Positions 48,145 through 60,402 of a DNA stretch of 64,000 bases are shown here, in pieces. Within the stretch, counting starts at the first letter, position 1, and every line of letters starts with the position of its first letter. The DNA comes from Sclerodactyla briareus. Lineage: Eukaryota; Echinodermata; Holothuroidea; Dendrochirotida; Sclerodactylidae. A program made the translations under genes and the position numbers. Under the pieces are notes generated by a model. It was not told the DNA's origin and searched no databases. It saw only the letters and a program-made list of their open reading frames with translations. The DNA lies in the NCBI GenBank assembly GCA_026419785.1, contig JAODTK010005755.1, positions 124,001 to 188,000 on the forward strand, given 5' to 3'.

Positions 48145-49052
48145 TTTAACCCTTTCGCTACGTACCCCCACGCTCCGGGCGTATAGCTCACCATCGGTTG
48201 TTTTAATGGTAAACGCCCGCTCCGGGCGTATGATACCTAATGGTTACGGAAAGGCCCAAGTGAGAAACATGGGGTCGGTAATCCTGATCTGGGAGTGTGA
48301 TAGGCTTGAAGAATAGTTTTTTTTATATGCGCCCCCTAAAGCATACATTTGGTCGTCATGGCGAGTCTTCGTCGGAAAACAAACAGCATAATCATTCGGA
48401 CTTTTCCGTCACTGTTTTGGAACTCTCATCACAGATGTGGCCAGTTTGCGATGAAGATATGACCTTGGAGAATATATCGAGGATGTTGAATATCCAAGGA
48501 TAATCTGAATGATTATGACACTGAGTATAAAGTTCCTCTTTCCCATGGCCATACGGGCCAGGAGCCTGTTGGCTATGCTCCTACCTATCCTAACACACGT
48601 ATGCAATGGCGATTTACCTTCTGCTCTTTCTAGTAGAGCTGCTGCTAGGCCTAACTGGGAGTTTCCGTGTGTACCATACATGGCAGGACTACTCTAGAGA
48701 TGACTATAGATGCACATAGAAGACAAGATAACATTGCGAGGTGTGGTGTTCCATGATTGTATTTTGTGCTTCATCTCCATTTGAAAGTATGGAAACATTG
48801 AATTTCCGACGGAATACGCTAATTAGCTTATATGCTAATTAGCTGATTGCAAAATTAGCTTCATTAAACCATCCTCAAACCCTTCTCTGGCCTTCCTAGA
48901 TCATTCCAGGTAAAAAGACATGCCACCTTATTTTATTCTAAGATGGGGAAAACCAAGAGTTTCTGAAGTACTGAAATCATGCATTTTTTTTTTTGTCCCC
49001 CATTGGCTCAGTTATTTAAGGATGGTCCCCTTCAGGTAGCGAAAGGGTAACA
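48145..49052. mobile_element. piggyBac-like non-autonomous element (~0.9 kb)
   Basis: The left end is TTTTAACCCTTTCGCTACGTACC and the right end is GGTAGCGAAAGGGTAAC. The termini CCCTTTCGCTAC / GTAGCGAAAGGG are perfect 12-bp inverted repeats, and CCCTTT-type ends flanked by TTAA are typical of piggyBac-like elements. TTAA is present on the left (48146-48149); the right flank reads TAAC, i.e. TTAA less one T, in a sequence with many single-base indels. Just inside the left end are two copies of CTCCGGGCGTAT. No transposase is recognisable: the longest frame (48297-48503, with a Ser/Glu-rich SSSENKQHNHSDFS stretch) is too short to call. Confidence 0.7.
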
Positions 49053-49502
49053 CTGAATCTCCTTATTATGAAATAGTGTACTATGTGTAGTCCAAACATG
49101 CTTTTCAGAGTAACTGCACTTGTAAAAAAAAGTCTTTCGCAGGTGTCCTTCTTTATGGAACAGGTACTGATATCCCCAGATGAACAGTTACTCTAAACAG
49201 GTGCTGAGCAGTCTCATAAATTTGGTCATGCTTGGTGCTGAGAATTTAACTAGCAGTTCACAGCAAGGAGCAGAAGATCCCGGGAATCATTTTTCTCTGG
49301 CTGTTTTGGAAAACCAGCAGATACTTCATTGAACAATGCAACTATTTAATCTCAGCCACCTTAACTAGAGCCCACATGGTGGAGAATTAATTTCTATCCC
49401 ATGAGGTTGAACATAATATTATTGAATATTGAGTAGTTTATGTGCAGATTTGTGACTATGATGGACGTGGTCAGACGCAAGTAATTCAGAATAATTTGGC
49501 AA

Positions 49503-49952
49503 GAAATTCTGGCAACTATGGGTTGTTTGTTGGTCGCTAGGTTAGGGTTTTGGACATTGGACCAAACTGGATGGTCAAACCATACATAACTAGTGATGTT
49601 TGCTAGTCTGAATGCTATTACTTGACTGTCCAACATCGTTACAGCCTATGTAGTTGTCTTTATTTTCTTTTAGGGGAGGGGGGGGGGAGAGGGGGGGGGG
49701 GGGGAGGGAGAAGGGGTATTTTTGGGGGGCGGGAATTTTCCTGGCAACAATGGGTTGGTTATGGTTGGTCGCTAGGTAGTGTTATTTGAGTACATTGAAA
49801 CAACTGGAGGTCAAACGTACTATAACTAGGTGATGTTTTTGCTGTCTGAAATGCATACTCACTGTACAACATCCGGTATACATCCTATGTAGTTTTCTTT
49901 ATTTCTTTTTCTTTTTGGGGGGGGGGGAGGAGGGGTTTTTCTGGGGCCAATG
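49503..49952. repeat. ~235-bp tandem repeat, two full copies
   Basis: TCTGGCAACTATGGGTTG..TTGGTCGCTAGG (49509) recurs at 49739 as CCTGGCAACAATGGGTTGG..TTGGTCGCTAGG. Both continue with CATTG(G)A..CAACTGGA..GGTCAAAC, ATAACTAG.TGATGTTT, TGTCCAACATC and CTATGTAGTT.TCTTTATTT, and each ends in a long G-rich tract. A third partial copy starts near 49938. Confidence 0.9.
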
Positions 49953-52621
49953 CAGTCTCTTGGAGTCAGTTCTCCACAGCCTTTTCGTGATACTGTCTCA
50001 TGTCATCTTGCATGTTTTTCAACTCACTCTTCTCGCTGTAAGGCATCCTCCGTAGATGGCACATATCCTCCTATCTGCCCAGCTGTCATGTCCCTCACAT
50101 TCTGTTCTTGGTGACACACATTATTGTCTGAGGAATCGGTATTTCAAGTGGTCCTCCGTGTCCAAATGTTTATTGGGTTACCCATTCATCACTCACCATT
50201 TTGTGGAATCTTCCATTTGTCATTACTTATGGTACGAGTTGTATATGTAGACCTCACAACTGTGATAGACTTCTATGGCAGTGAACCAACTAATCTCCCC
50301 GTAACATGTCATGTGAATTGGTGTGTAGGAAGTTGGTATCTTGTTTGCAACACCATGATATATTATTGGGAATGACACTGCACATGGATCTTCTTGTCCC
50401 ACGTTTTTGTGAACTTTTTGTACACCCTAGCATTCACATTTTGGTGAACAGTGTTTACATATTTCATGGTAAACTCACATATTTGTGAAACAGGGGTTGT
50501 GTATGTGATTTTGTAACACTCAATCTTGTAACCCTGTGTCAATTCATATAGCATTCACCTCAGTAAAAACTAGTTACACATGTTTAACAGTACACTCAAT
50601 GTTGGTTGAGTTGGTGTACACATTGGAATCAAATGGTAACACTCACATCACATCCTTGTTGATTCATGTGAAAACATTTACATGGAGGGAACTCACTGAT
50701 GCGTTTTGTGAATTTATTCTTAAGTGTTAATTTGTCACATTTACACTGTGGAATAAATCAATGCGGCCTTGCCTGTTGTGGAGTATTTAACAGAATACCT
50801 TTCCTGCTAGTTTTTATAAAACCTGGCTCAATTGTCTTCTAATATCGTTTTGTTTGTATCAATTAATATTTCATGACCAAGAGTGTGCTCATAATTTATC
50901 CGCTATGTGACATAGCTAACATAGGTTATGCGTTTTGGAGAGGGCTATTGTATGACAAGTAGTTCTAGTTTGCTACTAGATTCCTCAATGAAGAACTAGT
51001 TCAATTTCAATGACAGTGAAAACTTGTGTACATAGTTTTAGTAGTCAGGATGTGAGTGCCTCCCTATAGACCTTTCTCAACGCATTTGTCCAACTTGCTT
51101 ACCACAATTAAATCCAGCCATATCTACCAACTTTCTACAATGGAGATTGGGTATGTGCTCTCAACAAGGTATTTCATTGTTTTTTCATTCTCTCGGTGCC
51201 TCCATTCAGTACTTTCTCATGAATGATTTGGGAATCAGCGGTTCATGCAACGTCTATGCAAGTCTGTTGCTGATGCTGGAGGTGGCTTTGTGTCTGGATG
51301 GACTGCCAAGCTAAACGCAATACAAGACAAAGAGGGAGCTTCTTCTCCACCAACATATTTCGGATGCTAATATCCCTTCTCCGTCTTTTTTCCTTCCACC
51401 TTTCTTTGTATGAGTTACTGTGGGGTTCTCTCGAATGTTCATTATTGTGGAAAATTTCTTTATGGTGGAAGATTTTTGTTTTTCATATGATATTGGAATA
51501 TGATGTTACCCATAATTTTGTTTTAGATCATTTTTTTATGAAGGTCAACTGAGGACCAATTATAATGAGCGTCTAATATCTAAGGAAGAACTTAAATTTG
51601 TGTCTGTCCCACCCGCACGTTCATACACTTTCTGTTTGTGTATGTCGGAAACGACCCCCTCATGCATTAATAAATAATGATGATGATGAACTTGCACACA
51701 CCCTTGCAAAATTGTTTGTTCGAAATTCATATATTATTGCACTTGGAGAAATCATCATCCACTAATGATAGAGGGATGCGTAGCGGGTCGTAGGTGTTTA
51801 TAGAGAATCACAGTCAGAGCCCTTCCTGTGAAATGTTGTGTTGATAAAACACAATGGAATATCAAAATGCAAAAGATATTCTCGAAGTTGTTCTCGGTGC
51901 TGTGACTTCATGCAATATTTCACAATAGGGACTCTCCCCAATTTCTCCACATAATAGACCAAATTAATGTGTAATACTCCACATATGAACCATCATATGG
52001 GAAGGGTGTGGCCCTGTGAATACATTTTTTCATTCCCCGCAATTTAACCCTCCGTTGTAGCCAACCCTGCAGTTGTTCTTTAAACATTCCTGGGGAGTGG
52101 TTTCAGTTAAGATATTTTCAAATTTTCCTCTTTTCTGGTGGATAACTAAAGCAGAAACTACATTCAGGTCTCTTCTTTTGCAAGAGTCATTATTTTCACC
52201 ACTTATTCTTTTTTGGGGAAAAAATTTCCCACATTATTTCTCCCTCTTGGTATTTTATCTTCTTCCTCTTTCATTCCCGTCAGTGGTTCAGCAAACCCTG
52301 TAGCAAAACGTCCGGCGTAAAAAATCGCCTCCACGTAGGTGCAAGCATGCATGGCCTTTGGGCGGCACACACACCATATACTCTGCTGCATTTAAACCGT
52401 GGGGTTTGATCATTATATATTCTCCTAATCCAAAGCTTTTCACAGCTGCACCTAACACTTTGTTTTTCCCCCCCCCCTCCCCCCCCCTCATCCAATATTT
52501 GTACTACTGCCATTCATGACATTTATCCCCAGTTATTGGAAGTTTTCTAAGCGATATTACTCCCTAATCGTCAAGAGAAAACACTAATGGCTCTCGTGTC
52601 CATGCTTATGGTGAACTATAC

Positions 52622-52726
52622 CGTGTTGATATACTGTTCAATGGTAAATCTATTACATGTTGATATACTGTTCAATGGTAAATCTATTACGTGTTGATAT
52701 AGTGTTTAATGGCAAATTTCCTTACT
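52622..52726. repeat. Triple direct repeat, 38-bp unit
   Basis: GTGTTGATATACTGTTCAATGGTAAATCTATTAC occurs twice almost identically and a third time with substitutions (GTGTTGATATAGTGTTTAATGGCAAAT). It is a local tandem duplication. Confidence 0.95.
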
Positions 52727-55333
52727 GTATATTAGCCTATCAAACAATGTAACTGAGGATTAGTTCAGACGTGAAGTAAGGAGTGCACTGTATACGGCTT
52801 GTACTGTAATTCATATTGTTTAATGATATTCTACCGAGACTGTTAGCACCCTGTCCATAGTGGGGCAGTATTTTTTGTGTAAAGTCAATGTGATTCACTG
52901 TTCCACCCTACTGGATCTTTCTTTCCTTGTTATAAGGCATCATAAGGTGTAAGTTTTTCCGGAATTGATCTAAGATAAAGACGAGAAATACTTGCCAATT
53001 TTGCAATATGAGGATAGAAAGTTATAGAAAATGCTGGTAGAATCGAGACAATTTTGCCAGGAAGGAGGTATAATCCACAATCTTTCTGTCTAGAACAACT
53101 GCATCATCGCCTTCTTGTTGTCAATGCCAAAGCTCGACCTTAACATTACTCCATTCCCTGACCTACGTCTACTCGGGCGGGGTGTGATCCCACTGAATTA
53201 TCGGTCTGGCCGAGCGACGCGCCTCCACTGGCCGAAGTCCCTGAAAACCGACAGTATTGCTTGAAATGTTATTTATGCATAACAGTTAACCTCTGTTGGC
53301 TGGTGAGGGGTATTAGATTTTTGGACAATTTTTCAAGTGGTACATGTGACATCATGAGTTGGCTTCTTGCTATGTCATCAGGTGGATTGTCTCTGTTAGA
53401 CATTGAATATCAGCCATTCGATATTCTGGCCAGCGACCAATTTATAAGACTTTTTTTCTGATAAACGACCATATGTACAATAAATCTATCTTATTTTCGG
53501 TGGGTGCAGAAATTGGTTAGCACAGGAGCACTTCACTGCAATTTAAAGGCCAATGGTCTTGTAAATGGGACCAGACGTTTGACCTTTCTATTTATATCAC
53601 ATTATGAAGCAAAACCCCAGACCAAATTTTAGCCAATTTGAGTGGACCGATAAGCAAACCATCAGCTACTTGCAAACTTTCCCTCTTGACATCATGGGGG
53701 GAACCTCAGGATCCCTTATATACAAAGTCAATATGACCTGTATCTTTGTGAAGATCTGTAACCGAACAAACTATAGGTGGAATCCAGATGAGAACCTACA
53801 AATTCGTTCACGATATACTAAAGAATCACTCATCCAATTATAGGTGAATACCCTCTTTCGTTTTCCAGTTACTGGATTGCCAAAAATACAGCATTTACGT
53901 GTAGTAGGTTCTAGGGCGGCCTTTGCATCGGTCCCCCCATGATGTCATAGATTCCTTGAATTTCTCAAAGGTAAATTCAAAGATCTCAACAAGTTAACAT
54001 CTAGACCCTCCAAATTTGGTGTGGGGTTCTGATATTACTAGTTTTGAGCGCAATGGGTTACATGACCATTGGCCTTAAAGAGAATCAACTACCAGACCGT
54101 TGTACTTCAGTACAGAAGTAATGTTGGGGGACTAGCTATGGTGGTTGTTTAGCACTATAAAAATGGCATCATTTCGTACCCGAATCGAGGCTCCGATCGA
54201 TTGTCGGCTGTTCTTCTAATGGTAATAGCATCATGGGGACTGTGCTGTAACAGGAATGTCTATCGAAGTGCAAAATGATCATCATCTCAGTGTCATTGAC
54301 AGACGAGGGACATCGAGCAGACGAGTGCGGGAGAGTTGTCCCGAATTGTGACGCCGAAAGGTGACGCAGCATAGACCCATTGGTGTGTCTGAGCTTCTTC
54401 AGTTACTAGGAGGTAATGCCACTCCAAATATTAGTTTGATGGAAAGTTACTCTTCTGTCTCAAAAATCTGAGGGTCACTTCCTCAATGAGGCTGGAGTAG
54501 CTCTTGACTAGTCAGGATTGTTAAAATGATGTCCGCTCAAAATCCTGCGTTGTGATGGTAGCACCCATCCCTCTCCACCATGTATCTTGACTAAACTCCC
54601 TTTCCCCGTCCCTCCCCCCCCCCCCCCCCCCCATCCTCCCAAGCAGAGAAGAAGACACCTGTCCTGCTTAGCATTCTCGACAGGTCTTGCTTGGGCATGT
54701 AATAACTGCTATTAGGACTGCTGCTCTGCTCACATTGGGACTTACAGGTCATTCTGTTTGTAATGGTGGGAGGAGGGGGGGGGGGGAATTGTAATCTGAT
54801 GGGAGGGGTATGCCCCCTCCTTGTACTCTGTATCCCTGCCCCTATTGTCTGCATGAGTAAAAAAGAATCGGAATTGGGGCTGTGGCAGCTTTTGAGATGT
54901 AACATTTCCTCTCCCAGAAAAAGGGAAAACCCCTTTGTGGCAGAATGTTGTCAATGGCTGCAACTGCTCTTTGTACTTTGAGCAGTAGGTGGGAGTATTT
55001 CTCCTGCAGTAAGCATGTTCACAGTCTCAGGAAAGAAGGTTCAACACGAATCGCCACACATTCGTGTGGCTCTTAGAAAATGGTCTCTTCCCTATAGAAT
55101 ATCTGTTGGCATACTTTCTGTACACAAACGTGTGTCTGAGGGAAAGCCCCCCCACCCCCCCCCCACCCCCCACCCCCCACCCCCCACCCCCCCTTTCTGA
55201 CAAGAATAAAATAGACATTCTGTGCATGGCTCTGACACATTTTGATACTTAGTTATCCTGATCAGCTTTTCAAGGGATTCCTCTTCTTGGTGTCATATTG
55301 GTAATTTATGAAGTATTTGATATGATATGATTC

Positions 55334-55561
55334 ATCTCCTAGGTGGAGAGCACATCCAGTAAGAAATTGAAAATGAGACGAAAGAAGCGGCGTCCGAAAA
55401 AAAAGAAGCGGCGTTCGACTCCTCCTCCTCCTCCTCCGACTACTCCTCCGAATCCACCGAAACATGTTAAGCCCCAGATAAAAAAGCGGAGGTACCCTAA
55501 CTTTGGCCAATTCGGCCGGCATAGCAAAGCGGCTCACACCTCATCTACTCCAAAGCTGTAA
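55334..55561 (+). other. Lys/Arg- and Pro-rich open frame, possible cryptic or alternative exon
   Basis: After TCATCTCCTAG, a possible acceptor at 55331-55341, a frame stays open to TAA at 55559-55561. It reads VESTSSKKLKMRRKKRRPKK, then KKRRSTPPPPPPTTPPNPPK and a less biased tail (RRYPNFGQFGRHSKAAHTSS). The basic clusters come from an imperfect duplication of AGAAGCGGCGT(C/T)CG followed by a (TCC)n run, so low-complexity DNA alone could explain it. The human protein has nothing here, and the flanking exons join well without it. If used, it would truncate the protein within the PH-like domain after a basic, SH3-ligand-like tail. Confidence 0.25.
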
Positions 55562-55744
55562 TACATTTCTTGTATGTGCTTGATACATTCGCAGCATCTG
55601 TAAATGGCATCTCCACTGTAAACATTTTTCTGCTATTTCCCGAGGAGCTGGACAGCGCAATAATTCATTAGTGCATTACAACAATGCACCACAAGCATTT
55701 CCATCATCAACTGCTATTCCAATGTCTTAATGTTTCTTACAGGC

Positions 55745-56110
55745 ATCGTATGCATCTGGAGTAGGTGTGCAGTGCCTTTCTGATATGCACTAAATGCAAT
55801 GAATTGATTATGTATATGGTACCTTGCATTTCCCACCTGAGGCCATTATGCTGTGCTGATCACTTTCAAATATGCATCATATGCCTTGCAATATGCATTT
55901 TCCTAGCTTTATTTAAGCCTATTCCAGTGTACTCTGTGCGCATTTCCAAAATGCATCCAATATATTGTATTATTATGTATTTACAATGTAAGCTTTTGAA
56001 CTATTGCAGACTTGCAGTATATGTTATGCATCTCCAGAATGCACTCTATGCATTTTCTGTTTGTGCTATATGCTTCTCAATGCCAACCATGCCAAAATTT
56101 TTGTTCTTAC
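55745..56110. repeat. Stretch dense in ATGCAT/TGCATTT words
   Basis: ATGCATCTGG, ATATGCACTAAATGCAATG, ATATGCATCATATGCCTTGCAATATGCATTTTCC, GCGCATTTCCAAAATGCATCC, TATGCATCTCCAGAATGCACTCTATGCATTTTC and ATATGCTTCTCAATGCC follow one another. The pattern suggests a highly decayed tandem repeat with a ~20-25-bp basic unit of the form TATGCATTTCCAAAATGCA. Confidence 0.6.
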
Positions 56111-56163
56111 CATACCTGACAATTACATGAAGGAAGCTCGAATGACTCGAATGGTAATGAATT

Positions 56164-56237
56164 AAGGGGAAGCTGGGACCAGGAGAAAATGTGGTACCGG
56201 TTTGAAGATGAGTTCCTAACGGTTCCAGCTTCCCTCA
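56164..56237. repeat. Inverted repeat / hairpin
   Basis: GGGGAAGCTGGGACC on the left pairs with GGTTCCAGCTTCCC on the right with one mismatch in 14, around a ~45-base loop. It could be a fragment of a foldback element or a transcript hairpin; nothing else identifies it. Confidence 0.7.
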
Positions 56238-57839
56238 TTCGGTTTCCTGTAACACAAAAAAATTAGTGGTATTGTAACTATATAACGAGCAGAAAAACGT
56301 TGTGTAGAAAAAACAGGATGTTATAAGCAAGATATACTATTCAGCCCCCACTGAAAAAAATATTTGTTCAGTGGATACAGTGTCTCACTTCTGGAAAAGC
56401 CCACTCGGCAACCCTACTGGACAATCCTTCGTCAAAATTCTGACAGGTGCTGTACGGTTTGGACCTCTTATTTGGCATAGGTTTTCTATCCAGGATCGAT
56501 CATTCAGAATGGGTTTTTCGACAACTCCATCAGAGAGTATATTTTTGAGGCACAGTGTGTTACTCATCTTCCTACAGGAAACAGAAGATCACTCCATGAT
56601 GCATTTTCAAGGCCACCATAGAATTGTTGCTTACTCGAGCACAATACCATTTTTTTCTTGCTAACCTTCCCTCATTGGGAGAGGCCAAACATCCTAGCCT
56701 CTTGTCTTCTTTCATGGCAGGCCACTAGGGGGGGGGGGGCCTTGGGAGGAGGTAGTTGGAACTTTATGCACAGGGACTCCCATACCATGGTTGTGTTCTT
56801 TCATTTCCAGCAAAACAGACAACCACTCTTTCAACGTCTGGGGAGTTCAGAGCGTTGGAGAGCAATGTTTTGTGTGGGTAGAAGTAAGGGAAGCATCATG
56901 AAGTTAGGGGTTGCATCAGTTGTGACCTTCCTTCCCCACCCCCTCATCCCCCCCACCATACACCCAGGGTTGGGCCCCATCCTAGATTTACAGAGCTCTG
57001 CACTGCAGGGCTAACTCACATTTTCAGCGAAAAGGGCCTTCAGTAGAAGAAGTGTTTCAATAGGAAAACAGCAATCATTGTCAAGCTTCGGACCAGATAG
57101 CCGATCAATTTCATGGGATTACGTCATTTACGTCAGAAATATAGCAGGTTTGTCATACAATTGATGTACTTTATGCATCAGGTTCTTCTATACTGTTAGC
57201 ATCGCTCAGTCGTACGGGTATAGTCTTCAACTCATTGACCATTAAGACTGGTAGTTTATCTATCCATATAGAGTTTGTCTGAACAATTTGCTTTTCAGTA
57301 ACTGCCGTTCCCTTAATAACCAATTAAATAAGCTGCTTTTACCATACATTCCATCTCGTTAATGGTTCATCGTCATACTACTCCATGTCGATCTAGCTCC
57401 TTGAAATTGATGTACATTTGTGCATGCAAATGGTTACCCCCCCTCTTAGCCATCACCACTCTCCATGTGGGGCTTGTCTACAATTGGCAGCATTTTGTTA
57501 CATTCAATTCATGGCCTCTAACATCACTCTTGGTGCTTTATTGCTTCGAATCTCATCCAAGGCTATTCTGTCTCCTTAAAAAAGTTTATACATTGAAAAT
57601 GAAGCTTGTCGATATTATCATCTGTAGTTTTCACTTTTTTTTCTCTTCATTCTACCAAGAAAAATCATTAAAAAAATGAACCAAGAATAAACATTTCTAG
57701 ATATTTTTGTATTATTGCGATTTGATATGAATGATGTATAACTATATAATGTATAACTAACTAAATGGAACTTTTCTCTATAAGTGAAATGAAAAACACA
57801 AGCAGTGGTCTGTGAAAAAAGCTTATCACTTGATTCTGG

Positions 57840-58490
57840 TCATAAACCCTAGGTCTACAGAAGTTTCGAAGTTGAAGGAAGCCAAGAGCACGGGCTGTGG
57901 CGTTCCGTATTGTAATCTAGGTATAGGATAATACGTTCAGTTCATAGGTTGGAGGAAGGTCTATAGCAGTGGCTGTATGGCTGTCCGTATTGTAATTTAG
58001 AAAATAGGAAATATCTGCGAAGTTCTGAGGGTGAGGAAAATTCAATAACAGAGGCTGTTGGCGTTCCATATCCTTTCTGGGATATAAAGGGCAAAATACT
58101 GGTGCTTTGTAGGTTAAATACTAATAATAAAAAAAATTGAGGAGAGTCTAAGTAGTAGCGTCGGAGGTTACGTATTGTATATAGGATATAGGATAATTTA
58201 CTCGTAAAGTTCTTAGGTTAAGGAAAATTCAATAACAGAGGTGTTGGCTGTTCCATAACGTAATCTGGGATAAAGGACAATACCTATTGAGTTCGTAGGT
58301 CGAGGAAAGTTGGCTGTGTTGAAGATTAGTAGTTGGAGGTTATGGCACGTTTAGAGCAAAAGAGTTGCTGTTCAATAACGTATTCTAGGATATAGGGTAA
58401 TACTTGAGTTGAGGTTGGAGGGGAGGAAATTCAACAGAAGCTCAAGGCTGTCAGTTGTCCCATAACGTAATCTAGGATATGGGAAAATAC
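57840..58490. repeat. Tandem array, about seven units of 80-120 bp
   Basis: The consensus-like text is (A)GGTTGAGGAAAATTCAATAACAGAGGCTGTTGGCGTTCCATAACGTAATCTAGGATATAGGATAATAC, read here as a landmark series. The GTTCC(G/A)TA..GTAATCTAGGATA block recurs near 57901, 57982, 58062, 58168, 58250, 58371 and 58458. Spacing varies because of deletions inside units. Confidence 0.9.
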
Positions 58491-60402
58491 ATATTCTAAA
58501 AGGACAGCTCATGCTCTGGTGGGACGCACATGCGTTTCGACCAGATGCATGATGTTATGGTCTAATAGAAGAAAAGAACAATGCCAAAAAAACATGACAT
58601 AAGGACGTTTTGTTGAAACGTGGGTTCAATCTTGGGTTACAATCAGAGACCGAAACGTAATTCCATTAATTACAAGAATGGTATACATAGGCTCATGTGA
58701 TTTTTTTTCTGCTCTGATTTATCGTTACAACATGTTGCGAGGGGCCTTGAACAACGCATATCATCTGGTACATGTTGTAGTCTGTGGAACCATGTTCTAA
58801 GATAAGGATGTGCGCATGCTCAACTCTTTGCGGTCACGCAGTGCACTTTCATGGGAATGCAAACAGTAATCCCATTAGCCCATGAGTTCATTGTCGTCAG
58901 AGCTAAGGTGTGTGGAACAAGCCAATTAATTAAATGAGAAAGAGTGGTTCATTGGTCGAGTTCTCGGTGTTAGTATACACAAGTCTCTGGCATAATTTCA
59001 GTGCTATTATGTCATGCATAGGTGCTGTTGCCATGATTAAACCCAAGTTTTCTGTTTCCTGTATTCCAAAACCTGTTTCTTAATCAGTCCCATTGTGGTG
59101 TGCTAGTGGAATTGTGCTTATGAATTGTTCGATTCCTCTTCATTATATACAAGATGAAATTCTTCTAGCTGCCATGCTTGAGATCTATTTTTGGAAATGC
59201 TTAAATATCACACAGAATCGAGGTTCGTAGCCAGGGGCTGCATTTATACTATGTTCTAGTTTTGTATGTAAATATATGTTTGAATTGCGGGAGGGGTATT
59301 TTTCCCCGGTCTCTTCTGCTGCAAAATTTGGGGCTGGCTGTGTAACAGAAGTGTATATATTTTCCAATCGGCCCATGTTTGGTTGTGTCTGGTGGGAATA
59401 GTTAGCACTTAGTTTATGGAAAAAATGTTAACGGTCTCTTCGGCCAAGCTTACTAAATGATAAAATTGGCCCTGTAGATGCTGCCGACTCAGGTTATGAT
59501 TGTGGATTATGTTCTGCTAGTATGTATAATGTATACACAAAGTTGTGTTCTCTCATGGGAATTGGTTGATCACATGGACATTGGACTTATAAGCCAGTTC
59601 AGAGTTACAGTGTAATGAGATGATAATATATTGTGTCAAAGGTCATGAGGGACAATGGCAGTTCGCGTTGAACGTACAGTGTGCAGGACGATTCTTCGAA
59701 ACTCCCCTGCCAAAAATTGAAAATCCTGCCAACACAAAACTTTACAGGTTTCAACATTCCCATGCATATGATGTCCCTGTTTCCTGGAATTAAGCCAGTG
59801 CCCTGGTTATGCCGATCGTTCAAGCCAGAAGGATTGATATCCTTCACTTGACGGAAGGCAAATTTGACAGTCCAGCGTTAGGATATATGAGAATAAAATT
59901 CTTGGGCATGTTGCGTGATTCTCCACAAATTGATGAATATGCGTATTATGTTGACCTGGCACAAGTTTATGTCTCATATCTCTGCTGATTGTTTAAAACG
60001 ATAATCAAGTTGTTGCATTTATGCCCTCAATATTGGATACCACTAAATAAGATGATATGACGTTGGAAATTCCTCTTGAACAGGACTTCATGTTTGGGCG
60101 TCAGATGGTGTGGTTTTTTGAGTTGGACCGGGAGTGGCCATTTTCCCCAAAAAAAATTTTTCATAAATATTCACCTTATTGCCTAACTTGTGAAACATTT
60201 CTAGTGTAGGCTAAAGTAATAAGGCAATATTTAACCATCATCTCTCGAACCTTTGTTGGATACATAGGCCTAGGAATGAGTTATTTGCACTGTAATACAA
60301 TTACATATTCTTCAGATGTTACTGTTTGATTGCTGTGATGAATAAAAGATGCATACCTACTACATGCCTGTGATCGTTCCCCGTCTGATTCTCGTCCTAC
60401 AG

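Larger units (their letters stand above)
45597..60402 (+). other. Intron, ~14.8 kb, the largest in the window
   Basis: It holds an AT-rich stretch (46224-46330), a tandem array at 46600-47120, a piggyBac-like element at 48145-49050, two-and-a-part tandem units at 49503-49952, a stretch rich in GTGAA/TTCAC words (50.1-50.76 kb), a triple 38-bp repeat (52622-52726), long C and G tracts (52472, 54614, 54774, 55147), a proline/lysine-rich open frame (55334-55561), an ATGCAT-rich stretch (55745-56110), a hairpin (56164-56237) and a tandem array (57840-58490). From 58.5 to 60.4 kb I see no feature. Confidence 0.6.

Noticed and set aside
54600..55561. Proline-, glycine- or serine-rich proteins in several frames
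   Set aside because: They come from homopolymer C/G tracts and (CCCCA)n DNA; only the frame at 55334-55561 has a possible acceptor and a less biased tail, so it is kept as tentative.
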